From: Sialis fuliginosa
Lineage: Eukaryota; Arthropoda; Insecta; Megaloptera; Sialidae
Assembly: GCA_961205875.1 (NCBI GenBank)
Contig: OY540810.1
Coordinates: forward strand, 39,556,001 to 39,620,000
Length of the DNA stretch: 64,000 nucleotides
Direction of reading: 5' to 3'
A program made the translations under genes and the position numbers. This document shows, one piece after another, positions 1-9,451 of this stretch. The notes beneath the pieces are model-generated. The model was not told where the DNA came from. It saw only the letters and a list, made by a program, of their open reading frames with translations, and did not search any database. The first letter of the stretch is position 1; every line of letters begins with the position of its first letter.

Positions 1-640
1 GCAGTACCTTATACCATTTTAAGCAACTTAGGTACCTATATGTACATTCAATTTTAGATCCGAAATATAGCATTTTTCAATATCTAATAAATAAAAGGTA
101 AAAACATAGGTAGCGACATAAAATCTGACAGTATAATTTATAGGATGATTCTTCCCAAAAGACCATTTAAATAAAACAACATTACTTTATATAGACTATC
201 AAACCCGCAGGAGCAATTGCCCGAATTAACTGACTTCCATCCTATTTACTGCATGTTACATAAACTATTCCAATCAATAAAGTGAATATGCTGTTCCAAC
301 GAATTTGATATTCGACGTTGTAAAATATGCAGTTTACGTTTGCGGTTTTATTATCGCGTTTATGAAAAGAGAGACTTGTAGAAAATGATTTCAGCAGCAA
401 TGTAAATCAATAAATAAACTTCTCCAGCCTATCTATTTTCCTCCTAAACGACCTGTATTTAATGGTATCATAATTTTTATTTATTTATCCATACAAATAT
501 TATACACCAACACCATGATATTTATATTCTGAAACAACTCTTTTATTGGCGTTATTTTAGCAACCCATTCTTTACCAAGAAATAATTAAAAGTACCGTTA
601 TATTATCTAGTAACTAGTATGTATATCATGTAAAACAAAA
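1..640. other. Unassigned AT-rich stretch
   Basis: I see no frame with protein-like composition, no RNA gene and no segment recurring elsewhere in the window. It ends where a palindrome-ended MITE begins. Confidence 0.5.
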
Positions 641-1172
641 GGCATGATGCCAGTAACAAAGTATCACTGAAATTATGATTTTATATAATGAAATGAGTTA
701 AAAAGATTCTAAAAAATGTATTTATTTTTATATTAAAAGCGAGATTAATATGATTTTTGTTAAAATAAAAACGCAAAATACATCAATCCGCCATGTTTGA
801 TAAAACACCAGTTAGAGTGGATGACGTCACGGCTACGTAAACGTTATTTTTGTTTCATTAATATCTGCACTGTTTATAAATTATTTTGTGGTTTTAAATT
901 ATCAATTTGCTCAGTTTTGTGTTACCAAAAGTAAAACCGAGAAATATTAGCGATGGAACAAAGATTTATTATAGTTGACAATGAGTGTTTACATAGGCGT
1001 GACGTCAAAAATGCGAGCCACCTGCGAGCGTTTTGGCGTCAAATTCAAAATTAGTTTTTAAAGGGTCAATTTTTGTGAGTAAACCTTTATTTTCTGCAGA
1101 AATAAGCATTTTTTTGGAAATAAGATAAGTAATATCATCATAAAATAGTTTTTAAAAATTAGGCATCATGCC
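641..1172 (+). mobile_element. MITE with palindromic GGCATGATGCC ends, copy 1
   Basis: The segment opens with GGCATGATGCC and closes with its reverse complement GGCATCATGCC. A second copy in inverse orientation lies at 35285-35804 and aligns along the whole length, including the TTTTTAGAATC, CGCCATGTT and GACGCCAAAACGCTCGCAGG-like stretches, with small indels. It has no coding potential, so it is a short non-autonomous DNA element. The 11-bp ends are themselves nearly self-complementary, unusual for a TIR. Two TGACGTCA palindromes lie inside (822-829, 1000-1007). The superfamily is not clear because the TSD is not readable here. Confidence 0.75.
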
Positions 1173-1244
1173 TATTATGCAATTTAAATTAGTCTTAATA
1201 AAAATTTCGAGCATGAAAGTATAATATTTAAAATATGGCTTGGT

Positions 1245-1839
1245 GATGAATTTATATTTTCTGATGAGAAGTTATTTATTCTGGAGCAATCCTACAATTC
1301 ACAGTATGACAGAGTTTGGTCTGCTAGGATTGAGGCAAAAAACACGTTCCAAGATTCTAGAATGCTGCGTCGGTCATGGATTGGGGCGCCATCAGCTTAA
1401 GAGGCAATTTACCCTTAATTTTTATTGAAAAATGCGTAAAAATCAATGCAAAATACTATTTGGAGGAAGTATTGACGAAAAATGTCATGCTAAATGCCAA
1501 AAATTTATTTGGAGATGATTATTATTGATTTAAACAAGATAGAGTCCCCTCCCACACAGCAAACATTATTCAAGCATGGTATAAGGATAATTTGGTTGAT
1601 TTTTTGTTGAAAAATAAATGGCCGCTAAGCTCTCCCGATTGTAATCTTCCGATTATTTTGTATAGTCATATAAATATATTGTCTAAGCTCCAAGATTACA
1701 AATTTTCAGCAATTTAAGAATGTTATTATCAAAATTTTGAAAACATGGAAACAATGCGTGCCGCTTGCAATGACTTTGAAAGAAAATTGAAGCTAGTTAT
1801 CAAAGTTAAAGGAGGAGTTATTACCAAACACTTATTATA
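1245..1839 (+). pseudogene. Mariner/Tc1-type transposase remnant
   Basis: Remnant of a DDE/D transposase of the IS630-Tc1-mariner superfamily, which cuts and pastes the element into TA sites. One frame from 1245 reads IFSDEKLFILEQ...DRVW, the block around the first catalytic Asp (FSDE). It hits a stop at 1398-1400. A second frame reads VKINAKYYLEEVL, then after an internal stop QDRVPSHT (second Asp; usual form QDxAPxHT), then WPLSSPDCN with the third Asp 33 positions later, and finally RAACNDF.RKLKLVIKVKGG, a typical mariner C-terminus. The N-terminal DNA-binding half is missing and at least one stop plus a frameshift break the frame, so it is inactive. It starts about 70 bp after the MITE at 641-1172. 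Confidence 0.85.
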
Positions 1840-1922
1840 AATTTTCAATACATATGTCTACTTTAAGATTTGAATAAAAACTTAACTGAAACTATAAATA
1901 ATTTAGTGTTCTCATTTGTATC

Positions 1923-2148
1923 AGAATATAATTATCACGGTGTAAATGCGAAAGTGTGTCTGTCTGTCTGTCTGTTTATTACCTTTATAAATATAAGTTT
2001 GCATCTCGAGGAACGAAATAAGTTACTTTGTATTCCAAAAGGATATACTTTTTGGCGTAGACATCTAGCGTGAAAATGCGAAACTAAAAATCCGTTTTAT
2101 CGACTATCAAACAGAAATCTGTATTAAACGAAGTTGCGAATAGCAACT
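1923..2148 (-). mobile_element. Short RTE-like retroelement copy (G type)
   Basis: On the minus strand the head reads ACTAGTTGCTATTCGCAACTTCGT (positions 2125-2148). The tail holds the GTCTGTCTGTCTG block and AAATGCGAAAGTGTG. The copy at 19978-20226 has the same head-to-tail order, including GGCGTAGAYATCTAGCG. These heads and tails are typical of short 5'-truncated RTE-like LINEs or derived SINEs in insects; the exact family is not identified. Confidence 0.6.
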
Positions 2149-2482
2149 AGTTTGTTATAATTGAACATGACAATAAATCAGAGTGATTTGAAAATAAAAA
2201 GTCAGTATAATACCAAAACAAAATTATAATAAAATATAAAACTTACTATAACATTACAAAACAAGAATATATATTGACCTATTATACAAACAATAAAAGG
2301 GTAACATTTGAATTTTATATCCACATAACTGTGTTCCAATATTTCTGCTTCATTCATAAAAAAATCATACTGTTTACATAGCAGTATTATTGTTTTATAA
2401 CGAAAATATAGAGACCGTAATTGAAAAAAAAGTGTACAACAACGTTTAAACGAAACATAACACATACATGTGTCCCAACCAC
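2149..2482. other. Unassigned stretch
   Basis: AT-rich, no repeat partner seen in the window. An open frame on the minus strand (2202-2507) has no recognisable motif and is Cys/Phe/Tyr-rich, as expected of AT-rich noncoding DNA. Confidence 0.4.
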
Positions 2483-2523
2483 GTCCCAACTTTGTGTCAA
2501 AGTTCAATATTTCATTTATAATA

Positions 2524-2841
2524 AACTAGCTGCTACCCGCGGCTTCACTAGCGTGGATTTCGAAACCCCCATTCCCATGATATTTTTTCCGCCGGATCGA
2601 ATAAAACTAATTACAACCCTTCATATGACAGGAGGTAAAAAATTACTAAAAAAAAATCCCCATATAAATTTTTCAACCCTTTAGCAATCCCTTAAGGGTT
2701 CAATTTTCGGGATACGAAGTAGCCTATGCCCTTCCTCGGGATGCAAGCTATCTCACTGCCAAATTTCATTAAGATCCGTAAAGCGATTTAGCCGTAAATA
2801 GGTAACAAATAGACAGACTGAGAGATACACTTTATAATATA
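2524..2841 (+). mobile_element. Short RTE-like retroelement copy (G type)
   Basis: The head CTAGCTGCTACCCGCGGC at 2524 is followed by a CCGGATCGAATAAAAC block. The 3' region reads AGTAGCCTATGCCCTTCCTC...AAATTTCATTAAGATCCGTAAAGCG and ends in a GACAGACTGAGAG plus TTTATAATAT tail. This order (head, GGGTTGAATTTTCG, CAAGCTATCTCACTGCC, AACAAATAGACAGA, AT tail) is the layout of insect RTE-like 3' fragments. No coding capacity. Confidence 0.65.
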
Positions 2842-3318
2842 CATAAGTCTCAACTCCTATGTAAAATAAGGGGTTGTTTTGTCCCCCTAATAACCCTTCG
2901 TCCGTAGTATTTTTCCCGCCAGATCGAATGTAACCAATTACAACCCTTCATATGTGACAAGGGGTGAAATATTAAATTTTTCTTATTTTTAATTTTCTTG
3001 CATTATACAAAATCGTAAATATCTCGGCTCCTATGCGAGATAGAGGGTTGTTTCTCCCCCTAATCCCCCGCTACCGTAGTATTTTTCCCACCGGATCGAA
3101 TAAAACCACTTACAACCCTTCATATGTAACGGGGGATTAAATATTAATTACTAAAAAAAATGAAAAATTTTCCACCCCCTTGCAATTCATTAGGGGTTGA
3201 ATTTTCGAGATATAAAGTACCCTATGTCCGTCCTCGAGGTGCAAGCTATCTCACTGCCAAATTTCATCAAAATCGGTTCAGCGGTTTAGCCATGAAAAGG
3301 TAACAAACAGACAGAGAG
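2842..3318 (+). repeat. Second G-type unit with internal 130-170-bp duplications
   Basis: Two units (about 2846-2972 and 3016-3146) share CTCCTATG, GGGTTGTTT, CCCCCTAAT, GTAGTATTTTTCCC, GGATCGAAT and TTACAACCCTTCATATG. After the second comes a full 3' region (CCTATGTCCGTCCTCGAGG, CAAATTTCATCAAAATCGG, CAAACAGACAGAGAG). The same unit also makes up the inner part of the inverted repeat at 7505-8205. So this block expanded in tandem inside the retroelement 3' region. Confidence 0.6.
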
Positions 3319-3424
3319 ATGAAATATTGAACTATGACACAGTGTTGGGACATCCTGTATTTATCTTATGGTGTGACGCAGTGAGTATACAAAATAAAAT
3401 AGTATTGTTCTGCAGTATGTATAA

Positions 3425-3541
3425 TTGGACGGCCGTTTCGTGATACCCTTTTCCATTATCCCCAGCAATTTTGTTCGTTTTCAGATTTATTAGAGCCTGT
3501 TCTATTGCCGGCTCTGACACTTTTTTTTCAACGGTGAGCAA
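3425..3541 (-). pseudogene. Scrap of non-LTR reverse transcriptase
   Basis: The minus-strand frame reads KKVSEPAIEQALINLKTNKI then AGDNGKG. This fits the conserved start of LINE reverse transcriptases, where a [S/E]xP..EEV..AI..LK.NKA.G.DG block lies upstream of the catalytic fingers. Only about 30 residues are recognisable and none of the YADD region is present. It is an old fragment next to the RTE-like block and may belong to the same element class. Assignment rests on one motif. Confidence 0.45.
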
Positions 3542-3721
3542 TCGGATTAGCGATTGAAACGCCTTTCATTGTGATTCATTCTTTGACCGCGTTTACACCG
3601 ATTTGATCCGGCAAAGAATATTGCTCAGCCGAATTCTTGCTGTAAATATTATAGGGATGAATTGGGATAGATTAAATTCAAGATATTTCAATATCTATCG
3701 GTAATCCGTGCTCGTAAAGAC

Positions 3722-4713
3722 GCTATGGCTTGGCTATAAAATGCACACCCCTTAGACTTTTGAAACTATCGTTTTTTGAAGGATGTTTAAAAAATTTCTT
3801 GTAAAAAATTGATGTTAATATTAATAAATAATGTAACCTCACTTTCAAGTAGTATATTTTCTTAAAACAATTTGTCACAAAAGAATAAATAAATACAGAA
3901 TCTGAAAAACATATTCCATAAATAATAATTAATAAAACATTTTCATTTATCATAATACGTTAATCCTACATTTATAATTTTTCGGAATAAACATTAAATT
4001 TCAACAACGCAATTCAAAAAAAAAAAAAAAACATACCATACCAACAATGAAACGTATGAAATTCATAACACAGAACAATATCTAGATGTTTGTTACCGTC
4101 GTATATTTTCATAGAAAAACGTATCATACAATAAGTGACAATAACATAATTTAATACAATACAAAATTTAAATGAGCATTTTTTAGCTATAATGACAGAT
4201 GTAAGTAGATGTATAAAACATGTTAGTTCGCGCGAAGGTCTCGCCTAGCGGATATTTTTCAAACTTTCCTTAACCACTATATATTTGCCAAAAATATTGA
4301 CGTTAAAATACCTAAAAAATTTTAAATAAACTGCAAATTTCCTTACTTCTAGTTATCCGATTTGGCTGAATTTTAATAGGGTTCTATTCTGCTAATAGAT
4401 AAAGCGAATTCAAAAGGTTAAATGTTAATTTATTACGTATTGCGAGCTGCAGTTTGTTGCCGTGGTGTAAAAATGGATCTAAAACGACAAATTGAACTTT
4501 GTCTATATTTTTATGACAGAAAATTAAAACCAATCGATATTAAATTAAGTAAATATGGAGACTGCAATGTTCTCTTTCAGAAAATGTAAACTTTTAAGCG
4601 GGTTACTGAAGAAATTTAAGATATAATGCTCATTTTATCAATGTAGGTACATACGCAAAAAAATAGGACGATAATAGACCACATTCCAAGCTATACTTGG
4701 GGTGTGCAATATG
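3722..4713 (-). repeat. ~990-bp interspersed repeat H, copy 1
   Basis: This segment aligns end to end with 60419-61404 in the opposite orientation, with only scattered differences. Both copies carry GCACACCCC near each end in inverted orientation (3743 and inverse near 4700), suggesting short TIRs. Two open segments persist in both copies: a minus-strand frame with CFKKIYYLKVR...FYKKFFK.PSKNDSFKSLRG (3723-3953) and a plus-strand one starting MDLKRQIELCLYFYDRKLKP (4473-4589). Neither is recognisable. A 14-nt poly(A) run lies near 4020. Superfamily unknown. Confidence 0.75.
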
Positions 4714-5160
4714 ACTGGAAAAATTGATAAAACTTTTGAACATTCGATACCATTGTTACCATCAATGATGTAGCAAGGGGTCGCCGTGCCCCCGGAGAAA
4801 ACTGAAAATAGAGCCCCCTGTTATAAATGATGACCTTTTATTTGTTGTCATCATAAAAAAAATTTATTTGATAAAAAAAAAATTATAATATCACGTTTGG
4901 CAAAAACAAAAATCAACTACGACGGAACCAATTTCAAGAGTAGTTAATTTTAACTATCAAAGCTTTATTGAGTTACTTGCATTATGATTTATATGATAAT
5001 AAATAATATTACATATAAAAACCATCGTAAAGTGAGGTCACCTAGAATACATTCCTTGTCCGTGTAAACGCACGATCATAGCACACCAAACGACGCTAAA
5101 TTAAATTACCATGTACAGTTACACCGTACCACCCTGTCCAAGAGCTGCGTCTGGCAAGTG
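4714..5160. other. Unassigned stretch with a possible hAT end
   Basis: Mostly featureless. Around 4768-4796, GATGTAGCAAGGGGTCGCCG resembles the GTGGCGTAGCNAGGGG termini of hAT elements, but no partner end or TSD is visible. Confidence 0.3.
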
Positions 5161-5229
5161 TAGGGGAAAGTCGGTTAATTTGGACCATTTTTTTAAATTA
5201 AGATATTTAGTAGGTATAATAATTTTATA

Positions 5230-5867
5230 GACCAAGCTCCCATGACATTTAGTTTTACAATGGGTTCTCAAGATATCAAATAAAAACTAATTTTGAGTAA
5301 AATGGCCGCAGTCCCCTCGCGACAAAATTTCGGCCATATTCATATAATGTTTTTTGATTAAAATATTTTTCTCAATTTACTTTTCAAATTGATACGACTG
5401 TGTTAAAATGGACATGCAGTCATATTATTATGATGTAAGTAACATGGTATAATTAATTAATTGAATTAGGTCTGTCAGGTATTTAATAATAAAATTCTCG
5501 AAGCAGACAATTTTTTTCATATAGAAGTAAATGTAATCAATGGTAAAAAAATGGACGAGTAGTCATATGAAGTAAGTAACATGATATAATTAATTAATTG
5601 AATTAGGTCTGCCAGGTACTTAATAACGACAATCACGAGGCAGACAAAATTTTTCTTAAATTATATATCATTTTTGATTATACTACGAAATTTCAGCGAG
5701 TAGTCATGCAGGGTAAGTAACCCCTTTTCGAATAACTTCAAAAATTAATTAAAAATATTAATTAACGTAAACCTATCGGTCTGCCACCGGATTGTTATTA
5801 CCGGGTATATTTGCTATAATTAAGCCAAGCTTCACAGAGGTAGACTAAATGTCATGGGAGCTTGGTC
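5230..5867. mobile_element. TIR element J nested in element I
   Basis: Perfect 24-bp TIRs beginning GACCAAGCTCCCATGACATT, flanked by TA on both sides (5228-5229 and 5868-5869). Inside are three diverged direct copies of a ~145-bp unit starting near 5407, 5552 and 5697, each with a TAGTCAT/CAGTCAT, TAAGTAAC, TTAATTAATT and GGTCTGYCA series. Positions 5281-5400 also resemble 58708-58840. Length 638 bp and no open frame: a non-autonomous TA-inserting element. Confidence 0.85.
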
Positions 5868-6418
5868 TATTAAGTTTAAACAAATTATTTTTTTATGAAA
5901 TGAAACAGCAGTTTATAGATTTTGTTTTTATTAAGTATTAATCAACATAATTATCATAAACTCCACAAAAATCAGAGCTTTGTTTCAATTTAGCCAACTA
6001 ATGTGTACTTTAGAATATTAACTAAAATATATCTGTAAACAAAAAATAATATATGTATATTTATGAATTACATACAATTATTTATCATAAGTATTAAAAC
6101 AAAAAAAAACTATAAGAAACCAGTCTCGTAACATTATTTCAATTTAATTAGAAATTAAAATAGAAAGACAATCATCACATATGTCAGGATTATTGGTACA
6201 AGTTTCATGATTCTAGCTATGGTAACTATGTATGTGCGGTCCGTTTTAACCAACAGTGTGAAAAGTGATAAAAAACAAAACCAACCAAAGTCGCCAATAA
6301 ATCCATAAATCGCTGCTGCAAACTATAAATTAAAAACGCTGTATGCTTACCTTAATACCAACTACACCCTTAGCACGAATAACTCAAAATTACATCAACA
6401 ATCACTTATTTACATTTG

Positions 6419-6938
6419 AGGGGTTTGCAGCAACAACGAGTTAACTCCATTTTTAGGCCAGAGTTAACAACTGTTTCTTGGGGGAAAAAATCATTCTTTC
6501 GTTTGGTTCAACAAAGAGTTACCTACCGTTGATAGTTCTCAAGGTATCCGCTAGAATTCATTCGCTTGGGTCAAAATGGAGTTAACTCCAGAAGCTGACT
6601 CTATTTTTGGGGCTTAGAATTTAGTTAGTACACTCGTTACTGTGTTCTTTCTTGAAATAAACCAATTTTCTTGAAAATTGTTCTTATTCAATGCTTCCTT
6701 ACTTTAAAAAGAAAATAATTTTCAACTATTTGGGCCGAAAAAGAGTTTACTCCAGAATAAAATTGACACTAGAATTGCAAATTTGACGAATTTCTCAATG
6801 GAATTTGGCCAAAACATGAAGTGGTAGGTGACAAATAATTGGACGAAGACAAAGGCGATTTAAATACATTCTCCATTTTTTTAACAGTTTTTTCTATTTT
6901 CCCACAAGTTATAAAAACTGGAGTTGCTGCATACCCCT
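6419..6938. mobile_element. TIR element K nested in element I
   Basis: Ends AGGGGTTTGCAGCAAC and the inverse of AGGGGTATGCAGCAAC (15 of 16 match). CATTTG occurs immediately outside both ends (6413-6418, 6939-6944) and once at the matching point of the uninterrupted copy near 29783-29789, so the TSD is about 6 bp. The interior repeats GAGTTAACTCC in direct and inverted form. The 6-bp TSD fits no common superfamily well. Non-coding. Confidence 0.75.
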
Positions 6939-7504
6939 CATTTGCAGAAATAAAACACTAACATTCAACTTGTCAAGGAAAACAATAATAATTTCTTTAT
7001 TCTATTAATATATAGTATCTGTATATGTAAAGAAAAGAACAAAAATTATAATTATTCAATTTATTCAATAAACATTGCAGAATAACATTTTTCAGGATGA
7101 AGTGTGACATAGAGTATCTTACGGTTTTAATAGTTATTTTTAAAAGTAATTAAGGAAAGATTTTTGAGAGAGAATATATAACCGATATGCAATGAAGTTA
7201 GGCGCCTATTGCACGATGTTGCCATTTAAGAAATCAGAAAACTACTTTTCGAGATATAAGGATAGTCCAATTTAGCGAGTGGTCCAATATACCATACTTT
7301 CCCCTATTTGTGTGTGTGTTTCGCGGAGCGTATCAATGTATACCCCTAATGTAATAATTACCACCGATACCCTTTTTTATTTATCTGCTAAAACTTTGCG
7401 TGTATTGTATTAATTGGCACCATTTTAAATACATTTAATCTCTGTACGGTTAAATTAAACGTGTTTTACACTGTTTATGTGAATTTTGCTTTAAAAATAG
7501 AATT

Positions 7505-8205
7505 CCCAGGAAAAAATTTCAGATCTGAAGTGATCTCGGTTGATCTTCATTTTGGAACAAATCAGATCTTTGTAGATAAATCAACTTTTGTCTACCTTAA
7601 ATAACAAATCAATACACATATACTATATAGAAACCTTATTTATAATTTAATCAATTAAAAAAAAACTGTACAGAAACGTATTGAATGATATTTGAGGCCC
7701 GTGTATTAAATTAATAAATAAATTCACAACTCACCCCCTGTCACAGATGAAGGGTTGTAATTGGTCTCATTCGATCCAGCGGGAAAAATACTTCGGGATA
7801 CTAGGTGAATTTTTCTCTGTTTCGCTACTTATGGTATTCATTATAGAAAATCGTAAATATCTCGACTCCTGTGCTAGATAGAGGGTTGTTTTGCCCCCCA
7901 CACCCCTAGTATCCCGAAGTATTTTTCCCGTTGGATCGAATGAGACCAATTACAACCCTTCATCTGTGACAGGGGGTGAATTGTGAATTTATTTATTAAT
8001 TTTATACACGGGCCTCAAATATCATTCAATACGTTTCTGTACAATTTTTTTTTAATTGATTAAATTATAAACAAGGTTTCTATATAGGTAGTATATGTGT
8101 ATTTGATATTTAAAGTAGACAAAAGTTTATTTATTTACAAAGATCTGATTTGTTCCAAAATGAAGATCAACCGAGATCACTTCAGATCTGAAATTTTTTC
8201 CCGGG
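7505..8205. repeat. Large inverted repeat, 301-bp arms, 99-bp spacer
   Basis: Arm 7505-7805 and arm 7905-8205 are reverse complements with few differences. The outer ends are CCCAGGAAAAAATTTCAG and the inverse of CCCGGGAAAAAATTTCAG; the inner ends are ATACTTCGGGATACTAGG and its inverse. Each arm contains one G-type unit (GGATCGAATGAGACC, TTACAACCCTTCATCTGTGA). The structure would fold into a very long hairpin if transcribed. No clear TSD. It may be a foldback element or a local inverted duplication. Confidence 0.85.
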
Positions 8206-8498
8206 TTGTTTTTATTTTGTGCAGATATAACATGAACAACACAAGATGAAACGTTGGCTAACAAAATCTTATGCAATGTTTTATATTTTAACGAAACGTA
8301 AATTACTTGGATTGTAAGTGCAGCTCTAAAATTCAAATGTGCAGTTCTAAAAGATACTTTGTGCAGTGCCTATGAAAAAAAAAGTTTAGATATTAGAGTA
8401 GGGGGGGGGGCATTCTGATAAAATGTTTGAAAGCAAATATCACGTATCTGAAAGGTAAAAATCAAAAGGACCTAAAATATTTTTAGGAGACTTATCTA
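8206..8498. other. Unassigned stretch with a 10-G run
   Basis: A run of ten G lies at 8401-8410. Otherwise AT-rich with no recognised repeat. Confidence 0.4.
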
Positions 8499-8680
8499 AG
8501 GACACCCTGCTCTGTGGGGTTAGTGAAAAAAATTGAGTACACTTTTCAGTCTATCTCAAATTTTATTACTTCTATAAACCTGAAGATGATTCTGTGAATC
8601 GAAAGCTCGAATTTACTTTTTTTTTAATTAAATTTCTGACGTTTACATAATTAAGTTTTTATTATTTTTTATGTATATAT
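8499..8680 (+). mobile_element. Family Q fragment, CTGAAGATG...GAAAGCT motif
   Basis: Shares with 51340-51510 and 63815-63995 the string of landmarks: CACCC/CTCACCCC, CCTGAAGATG, a GATT/AATC stem, GAAAGCT, TTACTTTT, TGACGTTTA and AATTAAG. This kind of terminal segment (CTGAWGATGR...CGAAAG) is often seen at ends of Penelope-like retroelements, so that is the tentative class. Confidence 0.5.
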
Positions 8681-8689
8681 ATATCGGCA

Positions 8690-9125
8690 CACAGCCAGCG
8701 ACACTCGAAGAAAATCAACAACAACTCCACCACATCAAGTTACCAAATCACAAACCATAGTTATGCAACGCATCACAGACTGCATAAACACCATTACTAC
8801 GGTTACGACTTACGACTGACGTCACCAACACAACACTTGATACTATACCGACCAATCAGAACACCGAGCGATTGGTCTATAAACAAGAGAGAACGCACAA
8901 AACAAAAACTCTATTTCATTTAAGAATGCAGTGGTTGCTGGGGTTTTGACGGTACGAATCGTGCATTTTACCGTCAAAAATCACGGTAACCACTGCATTA
9001 TTAAATGAAATAGAGTATAGGTCAAACGAAGTTCAAAGAACTAAAGTCAGACAAGACCTGAAGATGGCCGATAGGATTCGACCGAAACATCGTCAAGAAG
9101 ACAACCCGGAATTTTTCACCAGCAG
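8690..9125 (+). mobile_element. C/A-rich segment with strong hairpin, Penelope-like end
   Basis: The plus strand is strikingly poor in G compared with C (ACAACAACTCCACCACATC and similar), unlike its surroundings. It holds a near-perfect stem at 8908-8954 / 8969-9016 with a 14-nt loop. Next comes GACAAGACCTGAAGATGGCC...CCGAAACATCG, the CTGAAGATG...GAAAC signature found at Penelope-like element ends. No TSD visible; class is tentative. Confidence 0.4.
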
Positions 9126-9451
9126 CGTATCGATATTAATTTATTTTGAACCGAGAAATAAATCCAATTTTTGTAATAGTAGGAATTTACTGTATTTTAC
9201 CAGTTAATCAATAGAACAAACACACGCATTAAAACACCAGACAATCAAATTCCAAACTAAACAGACCACCACTGTACACATTTACATATCTATGCATATA
9301 TGCATATAACTACGTACATATGTACAAACTGAACAAAGATAATAATATGACAAATGTATATAACTATACATAATTCTATTCATACAATAACTATAGCCAT
9401 TTCATTTTGATTTAATTAAGTATATGGGAATACATTTTTGCATCAATTTTT
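9126..9451. other. Unassigned AT-rich stretch
   Basis: Contains short ATGCATATATGCATAT palindromes and TACATATGTACA runs near 9290-9335, otherwise nothing recognised. Confidence 0.4.

Larger units (their letters stand above)
2483..3351. mobile_element. RTE-like block enclosed by 33-bp inverted repeats
   Basis: The left arm 2483-2515 begins GTCCCAACTTTGTGTCAAAG. The right arm 3319-3351 is its inverse with about three mismatches in 33. A third copy of the arm occurs alone at 45176-45208, preceded there by TATTTACAGGTT; the right arm here is likewise preceded, read outward, by TAAATACAGGAT. Everything between the arms is RTE-like G sequence. Either retroelements entered a TIR element next to its ends, or an element captured them. 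Confidence 0.6.
5161..7306 (+). mobile_element. TIR element I, copy 1, carrying two insertions
   Basis: Starts TAGGGGAAAGTCGGTTAATT and ends with the inverse of TAGGGGAAAGTATGGTATAT. The uninterrupted copy at 29629-30437 (about 809 bp, inverse orientation) matches 5161-5229, 5868-6418 and 6939-7306 in order. Two pieces absent from that copy are separate TIR elements at 5230-5867 and 6419-6938. TA at both outer edges suggests a TA target, as in Tc1/mariner-type elements. No transposase frame was found, so it is non-autonomous. Confidence 0.8.

Noticed and set aside
8401..8410. G10 run as a G-quadruplex
   Set aside because: A single G run cannot form the usual four-tract fold; nothing around supports a function.
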